A DNA stretch of 64,000 nt from Akkermansia muciniphila (GCA_945888375.1 CAMCZZ010000002.1:217628-281627); one strand, 5' to 3'. Shown: positions 1 to 8,783, counted from the stretch's first letter. Notes: a model not told the origin generated them from the sequence alone. Made by a program: numbers and translations.

Positions 1-498
1 TTTGTATCTGCGCTCGGCGGCCATCATGAGTTCCAGCTGGCGGTAGCTGTGGGCCATGGGTTTCTCGACATAGACGTGCTTGCCGAGCGACATCGCGAGC
101 ATGGTGACCGGGAAGTGGGAAAAGTCGGGCGTGCCTACGCTGACGGCCTCGATGCGGTCGCCCATTTTATCGAACATGCGGCGGAAGTCCTGAAAACGCG
201 GGACGTCGGGAAAGAGCTTCAGGATACTCTCGGTGTGGGGCGCGCCAAGGTGGGTGTCACAGAGCGCGACGATTTCGGCCAGGCCGGTAGCGTGGAGGGC
301 TTCGATGATCTCGCGGCCCCGGTTGCCGATGCCGACGCAGGCGAGTTTCACCTTCTGGCCGGGACCGGCTTTTGGGGCGGCGGGGGCCTCGGACGAGGCG
401 CCCCAAACTACGTGCGGGGCGAGGGCGGCGGCGGCACCGGCGGCGAGGGTGGAGCGCAGAAAAGCGCGGCGGGGGAGGAGGGCGGGGCGGGAGGGCAT
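1..498 (-). CDS. Gfo/Idh/MocA-family oxidoreductase, Tat-exported (3' end beyond window)
   Basis: This is the N-terminal 166 residues of an NAD(P)-dependent sugar oxidoreductase; the gene runs off the left edge. The start is the ATG at 496-498. A twin-arginine signal (RRAFLRS, residues about 10-16) is followed by an Ala-rich hydrophobic stretch ending near residue 34, so export is predicted. The nucleotide-binding Rossmann motif reads GIGNRG (about residue 56), and the family hallmark EKPMA is present near residue 146. It lies 15 bp after the DUF1080 gene in the same direction, with a second Gfo/Idh/MocA gene further upstream. The three probably form one operon for oxidised-sugar metabolism. 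The substrate cannot be read from the sequence. Confidence 0.9.
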   Translation of the reverse strand, partial: MPSRPALLPRRAFLRSTLAAGAAAALAPHVVWGASSEAPAAPKAGPGQKVKLACVGIGNRGREIIEALHATGLAEIVALCDTHLGAPHTESILKLFPDVPRFQDFRRMFDKMGDRIEAVSVGTPDFSHFPVTMLAMSLGKHVYVEKPMAHSYRQLELMMAAERRYK

Positions 499-513
499 GG
501 GGTAGGGAGGAGC

Positions 514-1260
514 TTAGCGGGTGGCGGTATCGGTGGTGGCGGGAGCCTTGGCGGCGGGCTCTAGCGCGGTCAGCAGCAGGTTACGCCAGCGGACCGGAGC
601 GCCGGCCTGGCTGGAGTCTTTCCCGATGGAGTGCACCTGCAGGGCGATGAAGCCGCGCCGGGTGACGGTATCCGTAAAGGCGGCGCGCGGTTCGCCGTTG
701 AGCCAGGTTCTGATAGACGGGCCCACGGCTTCGATGCGGACGTGGTTCCAGCCGTCGGCCCGGGAGAGGGTGCGGCCCTGGACGGTGAAGGCGGGGGCCT
801 CGCCGCCGGACTGGCCGGGGTAGAGCCAGCCGCGGCGGGCCTCGTCGTAAACGCCGGCGGTCCACCAGCGGTCCTTTTTCGGATCGACGTCGATTTCCAG
901 TTGGTAGCCATGCACGCGGCCCGCGGCGATTTTCAGGATTTTCCCGTCCGGGGTGGTGAACTCGGTGTCGTGGCCGAAGACCTCGCTGCGAAACTGGACG
1001 CCGGAATTGAGCGTGGGATCGACCTTGAACTCGAACTCGAGAGCGAAGTCGCCGTAGGTTTTTTCGGTGCAGAGAAAGGAGTTTGGCGTGTTCGCGACGG
1101 AGCGGCCGACGATCTCGCCGGCCTCGACTGAATACTCGGCTTTGCCTCCCCGTTGCACCCAGCCGGTCAGGTCGTGGCCGTTGAACAGGGCGATGGCGGG
1201 GCTGGCGGCGAAGAGGAGGGGCGCCGCGAGGGCGAGGACAAGCAGGGCGGGGATTTTCAT
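514..1260 (-). CDS. DUF1080 (3-keto-disaccharide hydrolase-like) exported protein
   Basis: A 248-residue protein with a hydrophobic signal peptide (about residues 1-23), followed by one DUF1080/concanavalin-like beta-sandwich domain. Recognisable family features are LFNGHDLTGW near the start of the domain, FLCTEKTYGDFALEFEFK, NSGVQFRS, and a late GFIALQVH. Members of this family act on glycosides whose sugar has been oxidised at C3 by a Gfo/Idh/MocA enzyme. The gene lies between two such oxidoreductases (26 bp and 15 bp gaps), which supports that role here. The predicted location is periplasmic or surface. The specific glycoside is unknown. Confidence 0.88.
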   Translation of the reverse strand: MKIPALLVLALAAPLLFAASPAIALFNGHDLTGWVQRGGKAEYSVEAGEIVGRSVANTPNSFLCTEKTYGDFALEFEFKVDPTLNSGVQFRSEVFGHDTEFTTPDGKILKIAAGRVHGYQLEIDVDPKKDRWWTAGVYDEARRGWLYPGQSGGEAPAFTVQGRTLSRADGWNHVRIEAVGPSIRTWLNGEPRAAFTDTVTRRGFIALQVHSIGKDSSQAGAPVRWRNLLLTALEPAAKAPATTDTATR

Positions 1261-1286
1261 CGGGAAGTTCAGGGAGCGAGGCGTTT

Positions 1287-2645
1287 TCAGGCAGACGCGT
1301 TCGCGCGCCGCGAAGGGTGAATGAGGGCGTCGGCTTCAGGGTTGTTGATCGCGCGCATCGCGGCGCGGTCCCAGCGGATGGGCTGGCCGGTGCGCTGGGC
1401 GAGCTGGCCGAGCAGCACGACCTCGGTGAGGGCTGCACCGTAATCGAAATTCGCCCCGGCTTCGCGGCCGTCGCGGATGGCGTTGAACCAGTCGTCGAAA
1501 TGGGTGCCCTTTGGGCGGGGCAAGGTGCGTGCCGGGCGGCGGGCGAGCACGTCGGCCTCCCGCTCGGGCGGGAAGATCCGGGGGGTGGAGCTGGCGCGCA
1601 TGTCCGGGATGAAGGCGGTGGCATCATCGCCTACGAAGGCCATGCCGTTGGTCGATGAGGCAATGAGTTCGGCGGGCAGGTGGGGCACGGTCGCGGGGCG
1701 CACGAAGGCGCCGTCGCGGGTGCCGTTGCACCAGTGGACGACCAGGGGCGGGCGCGTGCCTCGGGAAGGGAAATCCCAGCGCACGCGGGACCACGGAGGG
1801 GCGGTGAAGGCGTTGCGCCAGGGGGTCTCGGCCTCAACCAGATCGGGGAAGCCGGCCTCGAGCGCAAACTCGACCACGTCGAACATATGCGCGCCGATAT
1901 CACCAAGGGGTCCGGTGCCAAAATCCCACCAATTGCGCCAGCGGCCGGGAACATAGAGCGGGCTGTAGGGGCGGGTGGGGCGGTCGGCGAGCCAGAGATC
2001 CCAGTCCAGCGTGGCCGGAGGCGTCTCGCCTGGTGCGAGGGCCTCGGCGGCAGTGTAGCGGACGGGCTGCATGCGATCGGTCCACAGGTGGACGGTCCGC
2101 ACCGGGCCGATCGCGCCGGCATCGAGCCACTCGCGGAGCACGCGCAGGGCGCCGTTGTGGTGGCCTTGCACGCCCAGTTGGGTGCGGACTCCGTGGCGGC
2201 GAGCGGCGGCCGCTAGGTCCCGGCATTCCCCAATCGTGGTCGCGAGGGGCTTTTCCACGTAGACGTTCAGGCCGGCCTGCATCACGGCGCGGGCGATGGG
2301 GTGGTGGGAGTGGTCGGGGGTGGAGACGACCACGCCGTCTAGTGCGCCAGCGTGGGCGTCCAGCAGGCGGCGGAAATCACGGAAACGGGGGACGTCAGGG
2401 AAGTCTCGATACACGGGCGCGGCCAGGGCTTCATCGACGTCGGCGAAGGCGACGAAATGGTGGCCGGTGAGACTGCGCAGGTTGGTGGTGCCCTGCCCGC
2501 CGACGCCGATGAAAGCGAGGCGCATCGGGTGCGGGTGCTTTGGGGGTGCGACCGGTGCACTCCAAGCCGAGGGTCGGGCGAGCGCCCCCGCTCCGAGCAG
2601 GGCGAGGGAACGCAGGGCTGCACGGCGGGTCGTCAGCGAGGACAT
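1287..2645 (-). CDS. Gfo/Idh/MocA-family oxidoreductase, Tat-exported
   Basis: A 452-residue oxidoreductase. The reading frame stays open far upstream, but the ATG at 2643-2645 gives a sensible start: a TRRAALRS twin-arginine-like motif, a hydrophobic segment and a cleavage-like AWSA, then the Rossmann motif GVGGQG near residue 52. The hallmark VEKPL follows at about residue 132, and the C-terminal substrate domain includes GTGPLGDIGAHMFD, typical of the exported Gfo group in Verrucomicrobia and Planctomycetes. It is the first gene of a three-gene minus-strand operon with the DUF1080 protein and the second oxidoreductase. It probably oxidises a glycoside or reduces a keto-sugar. The cofactor is presumably tightly bound, as expected for an exported enzyme. 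Confidence 0.92.
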   Translation of the reverse strand: MSSLTTRRAALRSLALLGAGALARPSAWSAPVAPPKHPHPMRLAFIGVGGQGTTNLRSLTGHHFVAFADVDEALAAPVYRDFPDVPRFRDFRRLLDAHAGALDGVVVSTPDHSHHPIARAVMQAGLNVYVEKPLATTIGECRDLAAAARRHGVRTQLGVQGHHNGALRVLREWLDAGAIGPVRTVHLWTDRMQPVRYTAAEALAPGETPPATLDWDLWLADRPTRPYSPLYVPGRWRNWWDFGTGPLGDIGAHMFDVVEFALEAGFPDLVEAETPWRNAFTAPPWSRVRWDFPSRGTRPPLVVHWCNGTRDGAFVRPATVPHLPAELIASSTNGMAFVGDDATAFIPDMRASSTPRIFPPEREADVLARRPARTLPRPKGTHFDDWFNAIRDGREAGANFDYGAALTEVVLLGQLAQRTGQPIRWDRAAMRAINNPEADALIHPSRRANASA

Positions 2646-2814
2646 GGTGAACGGGGTCGGGGGCGGCTGGGGAGAGAACTCAAACACGGGCTTGGGGGCT
2701 AAGTTTTGGTGGACAAAGACGATTTTTGCTAGGGCCGGCGATATTTTTGCTTGGCCGCGTTTGGTCGCCAATCCGGGGGTTGCCGCTGGAGCCGGCGGCG
2801 GCTGAGCTGGCGTT

Positions 2815-3450
2815 ATGACTACCGCAGTGAAGGTGAATACGGAGGTGCCGGCGGGTTTTGCCCCGCCGGTGCGGCCGCGCATCCTGATCCTCAACGCCGC
2901 TTTGGCGGGGGCGGAGGGCAACACCGCCCGCTGGCTCGAGCGGGCGAGGGCCGCGTTCTCAGCCGAGGCTGAGCTCGACGAAGCGGTGCTCGCCGGGCCG
3001 GAGGCGGAGACCTTTGCGAGTCTGGAAGCGAGGTTGCGGGCGGCGGACGGGTTTTGGTTTGCCACCGGCACGCACTGGGATGGGTGGAGCTCCCCGTTGC
3101 AGCGTTTTCTCGAGGATGCCACTCCGGCCGAGTGCACGGAACTCTGGCTGGGCAAGCCGGCGGCGGTGCTCGTCACCGAGCACAGCACGGGCGGCAAGGG
3201 CGTGCTTTCGCGGTTGCAGGGCGTGTTGGTGACGCTGGGTTGCGCGATCCCGCCTTGCTCGGGTCTCGTGCTGGCATGGAGCGCCTTGCTCGCCCGGCGG
3301 CACGAGGCGGAGGCGGCGGAGGATTTTTGGGGTGCGGATGACCTTGGCGTGGTTGCGCACAACCTAGTTTTGGCGGCCGGGCGGCGGCGGACTGACTGGC
3401 GCGTATGGCCGGTCGACCGGCGGGACTTCAAGCGCGTGTGGGCGGAGTAG
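2815..3450 (+). CDS. NAD(P)H-dependent FMN reductase / flavodoxin-fold protein
   Basis: A 211-residue protein with the flavodoxin-like fold. It has a first beta strand RILILNAALAG, an FMN-phosphate loop equivalent GNTARWL, and a DGFWFATGTHWDGWSSPLQ segment that corresponds to the flavin-contacting loop before a FLED helix in NADPH-dependent FMN reductases. No signal peptide is seen, so it is cytoplasmic. It is divergent from the 3-keto-sugar operon (169 bp gap), and its last 23 bp overlap the 3' end of oleD on the other strand. The physiological acceptor is unknown. Confidence 0.75.
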   Translation: MTTAVKVNTEVPAGFAPPVRPRILILNAALAGAEGNTARWLERARAAFSAEAELDEAVLAGPEAETFASLEARLRAADGFWFATGTHWDGWSSPLQRFLEDATPAECTELWLGKPAAVLVTEHSTGGKGVLSRLQGVLVTLGCAIPPCSGLVLAWSALLARRHEAEAAEDFWGADDLGVVAHNLVLAAGRRRTDWRVWPVDRRDFKRVWAE

Positions 3451-4444
3451 CGCGCAGGTGGGAGACTAGGCGGGCGGTGCCTTCGGCCATGGTCACGCGG
3501 GGAGCGTAGCCGAGGTCGCGGCGGGCGGCGTCGATGCGGAACCAGTGGTCCTTGGCCAACTCGGCGGCGATAAAGCGGGTCATGGGAGGCTCGCCGGCCA
3601 GCGGCAGCACGGCCCAGGCAGCCTCGCAGGCCGCGCCGAGCGCGGAGGCGACGGGCAGGGGCACGCGGCGGGCGGGCAAGGGGGGGCGGCCGAGGGCGAG
3701 GAGCAGGCGGTCGATCCAGTGCCAGAGATTCACCGGTTCACCGTTGGTGATGAAGTAGGCCCGGCCGCCGGCGGTGTCATGTGCGAGGGCGGCCTCGGCT
3801 TGCAGGTGGGCGTCGGCGGCGTTTTCGACGTGGACCATATCCACGCGGTTCTCACCCGAGCCGACCACGCGCAGGCGCCCCGCGGCGGCGCGGGCCAGGA
3901 TGCGGGGCACCAGGTGGGGGTCGCCGATGCCCCAGATCAGGTGGGGGCGCAGCGCGCAGACCCGGAACCCGGGGGCATGGGCAGCGAGCACTTCCGCCTC
4001 GGCGATGGCCTTGGTCAGGGGGTAGGGAGAGGGGCACGATTTGGTCAGGGGAAGCGACTCGTCCGCCCCGGCGAGATCGCGGCCGTGGTAGACCACGCTC
4101 GGGGTGCTGGTGTGCACGAAGCGAGCGACCCCGGCGGCGCGGGCGGCGGCCAGCAGGGCGCGGGTGGCGAGCACGTTATCGCGAAAAAAATCCTCATACC
4201 GGCCCCACACGCCGACGCGGGCGGCCACGTGGAACACGGTCGCGGCCCCGTGCACGGCTGCGGCGCAAACCGCCGGATCGTGTAAGGCGCCGGTGACGAC
4301 GCGGATGCCCGCGGCGGCGAGGGCCGGGCGAGGGGTGCGGGAAACGATCGTCACCGGGCGGCCGGCGGCGCGCAGCCGGGCGAGCAGGTGCGAACCGAGA
4401 AAACCGGTCGCGCCGGTCATGAGCACAGGGCCGGTCGGGTTCAT
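3428..4444 (-). CDS. oleD: OleD-like NAD(P)-dependent 3-ketoacid reductase (SDR/epimerase family)
   Basis: A 338-residue extended short-chain dehydrogenase. The ATG at 4442-4444 overlaps the stop of the upstream oleC-like gene (ATGA), indicating translational coupling; longer in-frame starts would lie inside oleC. The N-terminal TGATGFLGSHL is the nucleotide-binding glycine motif. The catalytic Y-x3-K is in SPYPLTKAIAE, and STPSVVY precedes it. OleD reduces the 2-alkyl-3-ketoalkanoate made by OleA to the beta-hydroxy acid, which OleC then turns into a beta-lactone. Pairing with an OleC-type ligase supports this role, although related 3-beta-HSD/epimerases on sterols or sugars are an alternative. 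Confidence 0.78.
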   Translation of the reverse strand: MNPTGPVLMTGATGFLGSHLLARLRAAGRPVTIVSRTPRPALAAAGIRVVTGALHDPAVCAAAVHGAATVFHVAARVGVWGRYEDFFRDNVLATRALLAAARAAGVARFVHTSTPSVVYHGRDLAGADESLPLTKSCPSPYPLTKAIAEAEVLAAHAPGFRVCALRPHLIWGIGDPHLVPRILARAAAGRLRVVGSGENRVDMVHVENAADAHLQAEAALAHDTAGGRAYFITNGEPVNLWHWIDRLLLALGRPPLPARRVPLPVASALGAACEAAWAVLPLAGEPPMTRFIAAELAKDHWFRIDAARRDLGYAPRVTMAEGTARLVSHLRATPPTRA

Positions 4445-6114
4445 CGCTTGGGGTCTGATTCGAAGCCGGTCGCGCCTTGGTCGACCCAGTTGGCCAGCGC
4501 GAGGCGGTGGATTTTTGCGTTGTGGCGCACGTCCACCGGGAAGGCGGGGTGGAAGTAGAAGGCTTTTATCTGGGTCGTGCGTTCGTGACGCTGGGCGAGT
4601 TGGCGCAGGTCGCGAGCGAGGCGGCGGCACTCGACGCTATTGGATACGATTTTCGGATTTATGGGCTCGGCGACCAGGCAGGGCCGCTGGCGGCCGGGGG
4701 CGCCCGAGCCGATCAGGGCGACGCGACGGATTTCCGGATGGGAATCGAACAAGGGCTCGATCTGCGCCGGGTATAGCGGCCCGCGCACGGTCTGCACGGT
4801 CTCGGCTTTGCGGCCGACAAACCAGAGGCGGCCTGCGGCATCCAGATAACCAAGGTCGCCAAGGCGGTGGAAAATCACGCCGGCGGGCGCGGGTATCTTG
4901 GCTGCGGCGGTGGCCTCGGGCAGCGCGTCGTAATCGAGCGTCACGGTGGGGCCGGCGACGATGATTTCGCCTATTTCTCCCGGGGGCAGTTCGACGGCGT
5001 CGGTGAGGGCGGCGACGGGGCCGTCTACCGGGGCGATGATTTTAACGGTATTGCCGTCGAGCACCCGGCCGGCGCAAGAGCCAGCTCCGGCGCGGGTGGC
5101 GCGGGCGGTGCCGCCTGCCACTTCGGCGGCGGAGAGGGTGGCGACGGGCAGGGCCTCGGTGGCGCCGTAGGGGCTGTGGAGGCGGCCGTTTGGCAGGAGG
5201 GTGGAGAGGGATTCCCATAGCCAGGGCGGCACGGGTGCACCGGCGCAGAGCACGCGGCGGAGGGTGGGAAAGCTGAGGCCGGCACGATGGCCGTGGATGG
5301 CGAGATTGCCCCAAAGGGTGGGTGAGCCGAATGACATGGTCACGTTCTCCTGCACGATAGCCTGGGCGAGCTTAGCAGGGTCAGCGTGGCTCGGGCGGGA
5401 GGGGTCCAGTTCCGGCACGATGCTGGTGAGCCCGAGGGCCGGTGCGAACAGGGCGAAAAGCGGCAGCAGCGGCAGGTCGATCTCGCCGGGCTCGATGCCG
5501 TAGGTGTCGCGGATCATGTTCACTTGGGCGTCGAACTGGCCGTGGGTGTAGCGAACGCCTTTGGGCGCCCCGGTCGAACCGCTGGTGAACAAGATCGCGG
5601 CGGAGTCGCCGGGTGCTCGCGGGAGGGCTTCGGGAGCGGAGGCCGGGCGGACTGCGCCCGGAGCGGTCAGGCGGGCGGTGGCGGTGCCGGAGACCGCAAC
5701 GCGGATTTCCACCGAGCGGAACGAGTCGCGAAACAGCCAGGACGCGAGGCGGGCGGCGGGTATGCCGACCAGGGCGCGGGGCCGGCTGCGGGCGACGCAG
5801 CGCAGGAAGTTTTTCCGGCCCATGCCGGGGTCGATCACCACGGGCAGGGCGCCGAGCTCAAACAGGGCGAATACCGTCGCGAGCAGCGGCAAGCCTTGGC
5901 GCACCATTACGAGGGCGCGGTCCCCGGGACGGAGGCCGGCGGCGGCGAGGCGGGTGCGTTGGGCGGCGACCTCGGCGGACAGCTCGGCGTAGGATAGGGC
6001 GAGGTAGTCGATGCGGCCTGCGCGGCGTCCACGGGGGATTTTCACCGCAACCTGCCGAGGGTAAGAGGCGGCGTGGGTGGCGAGGTGGCGGGCGATATTG
6101 GCGGAGGCGGTCAT
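4441..6114 (-). CDS. oleC: OleC-like AMP-dependent ligase (beta-lactone synthetase)
   Basis: A 557-residue member of the ANL (acyl-CoA synthetase/luciferase) superfamily. The start is taken as the ATG at 6112-6114, giving MTASANIARHL; an upstream in-frame TTG is less likely. The AMP-binding motif is LFTSGSTGAPKGV (about residues 185-197). The segment PVVIDPGMGRKNFLRC resembles a stretch recalled as diagnostic of OleC rather than ordinary fatty acyl-CoA ligases. OleC converts the OleD product to a cis-beta-lactone, which OleB decarboxylates to a long-chain olefin. The gene is coupled to oleD. No oleA or oleB is present in this window, so the pathway must be completed elsewhere if it is active. 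No Shine-Dalgarno is evident. Confidence 0.8.
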   Translation of the reverse strand: MTASANIARHLATHAASYPRQVAVKIPRGRRAGRIDYLALSYAELSAEVAAQRTRLAAAGLRPGDRALVMVRQGLPLLATVFALFELGALPVVIDPGMGRKNFLRCVARSRPRALVGIPAARLASWLFRDSFRSVEIRVAVSGTATARLTAPGAVRPASAPEALPRAPGDSAAILFTSGSTGAPKGVRYTHGQFDAQVNMIRDTYGIEPGEIDLPLLPLFALFAPALGLTSIVPELDPSRPSHADPAKLAQAIVQENVTMSFGSPTLWGNLAIHGHRAGLSFPTLRRVLCAGAPVPPWLWESLSTLLPNGRLHSPYGATEALPVATLSAAEVAGGTARATRAGAGSCAGRVLDGNTVKIIAPVDGPVAALTDAVELPPGEIGEIIVAGPTVTLDYDALPEATAAAKIPAPAGVIFHRLGDLGYLDAAGRLWFVGRKAETVQTVRGPLYPAQIEPLFDSHPEIRRVALIGSGAPGRQRPCLVAEPINPKIVSNSVECRRLARDLRQLAQRHERTTQIKAFYFHPAFPVDVRHNAKIHRLALANWVDQGATGFESDPKR

Positions 6115-6127
6115 GGGAGACGGGCGC

Positions 6128-6156
6128 AAAAAAACCGCGCCCAGACTTGGGCGCGG
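6128..6156 (-). terminator. Rho-independent terminator after the small lipoprotein gene
   Basis: Read on the minus strand, an 8-bp perfect stem CCGCGCCC/GGGCGCGG with a 6-nt loop (6135-6156) is followed by seven T residues (6134-6128). It lies 27 bp after the lipoprotein stop and 14 bp before the oleC ATG, so it separates those two genes and implies that oleC has its own promoter or depends on read-through. Confidence 0.88.
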
Positions 6157-6182
6157 CGACGGGGTGAGGCCGGCCGTTCGAC

Positions 6183-6440
6183 TCAGTAGTCGTTGGTGCT
6201 GAAGGCCCCCCAGGCGAATTTCACCTGGGTGCCGGACACGTCGCCGGCGTTACCGATGAGCTCGTTGCTGTTGCCGTCGATGCTGGTGATCGGGGCCGGC
6301 TGGTAGGCTCCACGGGTGATTTCAACCAGGCCGAAGAGGTAGCTGGAATGGGTGATACGGCCGGAGGTCTGATGGGCGCAACCGCTCAAGCTGGCGGCGG
6401 CGATGAGGAGGGAGAGGGGCAGGATGGCCTTCTTGTTCAT
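6183..6440 (-). CDS. Small lipoprotein of unknown function
   Basis: An 85-residue precursor starting at the ATG at 6438-6440 (a longer frame begins upstream but lacks a sensible signal). The N-terminus MNKK is followed by a hydrophobic segment and a clear lipobox, SLSGC, so the mature lipoprotein begins at Cys20. The remaining 65 residues have no recognised domain; they are polar, with aromatic residues at the C-terminus (WGAFSTNDY). The gene is followed by a strong terminator and is probably monocistronic. Its function is not recognised. Confidence 0.8.
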   Translation of the reverse strand: MNKKAILPLSLLIAAASLSGCAHQTSGRITHSSYLFGLVEITRGAYQPAPITSIDGNSNELIGNAGDVSGTQVKFAWGAFSTNDY

Positions 6441-6505
6441 AGGGGAGGGATGGGGAATGACTGCGCCGGACGGGTTTGGCAAGCTCGGGCTCGGATAGCG
6501 TGCCC

Positions 6506-7927
6506 TCAGGCCGGGCTGGCGGCGGGCGGGGTGATTTGCAGGTCAGGGGAGTCGCGCAACAGGTCGGCCTGCCAGGGCAGGAGGATGTGGTCGAGGCTGG
6601 CGGGGTCGCGGCAGAGCGTCACGAGGGTGCTGCGCGGCGCGATCAGGGTGGCATCGAGGCCAACGCGTTGGGCGGCGGCATCACGATGGGCCTTGATGCG
6701 ATCCTGACGTTCAATTTCGGCCAGGGTGAGGTGGATACGCTCGGTGCGCGGCCGGCGGGGCAGGGTGGTGGGGTCGCGGCCGAGGCCTTCGCGCAGGGCG
6801 GCGGCGAGACTGGGCGCGAGGCGGGGCTGGCGTTTGCCGAGGTTTACTTGCGCGAGCACGGACTCGGCGGAGTCGCCTTCCTCGATGGCGAGGGCGATAT
6901 TCACCAGGAGGTCGTTGTTGCAGACTTTGAACGGCGGGGTGTCCAGATCCTCCGCCCAGCGTTCACGCCAGTGCCAGACGGCGTGCAACACCGATAGTCC
7001 GCGGCCCCGGAGGCGGTCGGCGGGGCCGACGCGCCAGGCCGTCTCCTCGTCGCGGGGGAAGCCGGTGAGACCGCTCTCGATCTGGCGGCGACACTGCTGA
7101 TCGAGCCATTCTAGGCGGTCGAGCGCGGCGAGCTCGCGGGTGAGCAGGTCGCGTAGCGCGGGCAGGTGCCAGACGTCGAGCGCGGCGTAGTCGAGCAGCT
7201 TGGGTGTGAGCGGGCGTTTGGACCAGTTGGCTTTCTGGCCGGACTTGTCGAGTTGGAGGCCGAAGTGTTGCTCCAGCAGGGCGCCGAGGCCGACGCGGGG
7301 GCGGTTGAGCAACTGCGCGGCGAGCATGGTGTCGAACAGGCTGCGCGGGCGAAAGCGGCAAAAATCGTGCAGCAGGCGGATGTCGAAATCGCTCCCGTGC
7401 ATGATGAGGTGCTTGGTCGCGAGGCGCTCCCAAAGTGGCTCGAGGGGCAGCGGCGTCATCAGGTCCACGAGGAACACCTCGCCGTCCACCAGGAACTGGA
7501 GGAGGCACACGCGGGTGCGGTAGTGGAACATATTGTCCGCCTCGGTATCCATCGCGAGTTCGTCCACGCGGTCGAGTGCGGTGTAAAGGGGCGCGAGGCC
7601 GGCCGGGTTATCGATCAGCGTAAAGTGCGGGGGGCGTTCGCCGGACGTGGCGGAGGCGGTGCGGACCGGCGAGGGGGCGGCGGGCGCCATCGTGGCGCGG
7701 GGTCTGGCGGGTGAGGGGGCGGCGGGCGCACTGGCTGGCGGGCGGGGAACGGGAGGGGGGGGCTCACTTAGGGTGAGCTGGGCGGGGTCATCAGGCGCAC
7801 GGCGGCGGTTACGCGACCGGGGCCGCCGTCCGGAGCGTGGCTTTGCCGGTGCGGGCTGGGGGGTGTCATCGCCGGGATCAGCGGCGGAGTCTTGACGGGA
7901 GAAAAGGGAGAGCAGGCGCTTGAGCAT
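6506..7927 (-). CDS. rnd: RNase D-like 3'-5' exonuclease (DEDDy) with disordered N-terminus
   Basis: A 473-residue protein starting at the ATG at 7925-7927. Residues 20-100 are rich in Pro, Ala and Arg and probably disordered. The exonuclease domain follows: motif I MDTEAD (Asp127, Glu129), motif II HGSDFD (Asp180) and motif III DYAALDV (Tyr247, Asp251), the DEDDy set of the RNase D family. The later region (about residues 300-370) fits an HRDC-type nucleic-acid-binding domain. The role would be 3' processing or turnover of tRNA and other structured RNAs in the cytoplasm. It is divergently transcribed from queC. The long basic N-terminal tail is unlike classical RNase D (about 375 aa). Confidence 0.85.
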   Translation of the reverse strand: MLKRLLSLFSRQDSAADPGDDTPQPAPAKPRSGRRPRSRNRRRAPDDPAQLTLSEPPPPVPRPPASAPAAPSPARPRATMAPAAPSPVRTASATSGERPPHFTLIDNPAGLAPLYTALDRVDELAMDTEADNMFHYRTRVCLLQFLVDGEVFLVDLMTPLPLEPLWERLATKHLIMHGSDFDIRLLHDFCRFRPRSLFDTMLAAQLLNRPRVGLGALLEQHFGLQLDKSGQKANWSKRPLTPKLLDYAALDVWHLPALRDLLTRELAALDRLEWLDQQCRRQIESGLTGFPRDEETAWRVGPADRLRGRGLSVLHAVWHWRERWAEDLDTPPFKVCNNDLLVNIALAIEEGDSAESVLAQVNLGKRQPRLAPSLAAALREGLGRDPTTLPRRPRTERIHLTLAEIERQDRIKAHRDAAAQRVGLDATLIAPRSTLVTLCRDPASLDHILLPWQADLLRDSPDLQITPPAASPA

Positions 7928-8078
7928 CGGGTGCCTCGCGGCGGGGGCGCGTGGAGCGCGCTTGCGGCGAGGCTGGGCGCAGCAGAAGCGAGCCGGCGGA
8001 CGGAAGGAAGGATGAAAAACGGCCGGCTGGGCGGGATTGCTTCCGGGCGGGGGCAGGGTCACGTTGGCCTAAAATATC

Positions 8079-8783
8079 ATGAAGGTCGTCGTCCTATGTT
8101 CTGGCGGGATGGATTCGGTGGCGGCGCTCCACTGGGCGGCGCGCGAGCACGTGGTTGTGGCGGCGATCAGTTTTGACTACGGTGCGAAGCATTCGGCGCG
8201 CGAGTTACCCATGGCGGCGGCGCAGGCGGCCTTGCTGGGGGTGCGACACGAGATTGTGGCGATGGACTTCGTGGACCGCCTCTTTTCCTCGGCGCTGCTG
8301 CATTCGGGCGGGGAGATCCCCGAGGGCCATTACGAGGCGGACAACATGAAGCAGACGGTGGTGCCGTTTCGGAATGCGGTCTTCCTCAGCATCGCGGGTG
8401 GTTTTGCGGAGAGCGCCGGGGCGGAGGCGCTGGTCATCGGCGCGCACGGTGGCGACCACGCCATCTATCCGGATTGCCGCGAGGAGTTCATGGCCGCGAT
8501 GGGCGAGGCGATGCGGCTCGGCACCTATGCGGGGGTGCGTTTGTTGCGGCCTTTTATCGCCCTCAGCAAGGGCGGGATCGCGGCCGAGGGCGCCCGGCTG
8601 GGAGTGGACTTTGCCCGCACTTGGTCATGCTACAAGGGCGGTGTCCGGCATTGCGGGCGTTGCGGCACCTGCGTGGAGCGCCGCGAGGCTTTTCTCGAGG
8701 CCGGAGTGGCGGACCCGACTGACTACGTCGAAACCGGCCCGCTGCCGGCGGCGCCGGGGGTGCGGGAGGAGGGCGCGTGCTGA
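8079..8783 (+). CDS. queC: 7-cyano-7-deazaguanine synthase QueC
   Basis: A 234-residue ATP-dependent enzyme that converts 7-carboxy-7-deazaguanine (CDG) to preQ0 with ammonia, in the queuosine pathway. The PP-loop CSGGMDS is at residues 7-13. The zinc-binding cluster is in the segment CYKGGVRHCGRCGTC (four Cys, about residues 188-202). The gene overlaps queE by 7 bp. An AT-rich TAAAAT at 8070-8075 lies only 3 bp before the ATG, so if it is a -10 element the mRNA would be almost leaderless; no Shine-Dalgarno is present. Confidence 0.96.
   Translation: MKVVVLCSGGMDSVAALHWAAREHVVVAAISFDYGAKHSARELPMAAAQAALLGVRHEIVAMDFVDRLFSSALLHSGGEIPEGHYEADNMKQTVVPFRNAVFLSIAGGFAESAGAEALVIGAHGGDHAIYPDCREEFMAAMGEAMRLGTYAGVRLLRPFIALSKGGIAAEGARLGVDFARTWSCYKGGVRHCGRCGTCVERREAFLEAGVADPTDYVETGPLPAAPGVREEGAC

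Noticed and set aside
7928..8078. Possible preQ1 riboswitch upstream of queC
   Set aside because: No A-rich tail with H-type pseudoknot pairing was visible, and the leader appears very short.
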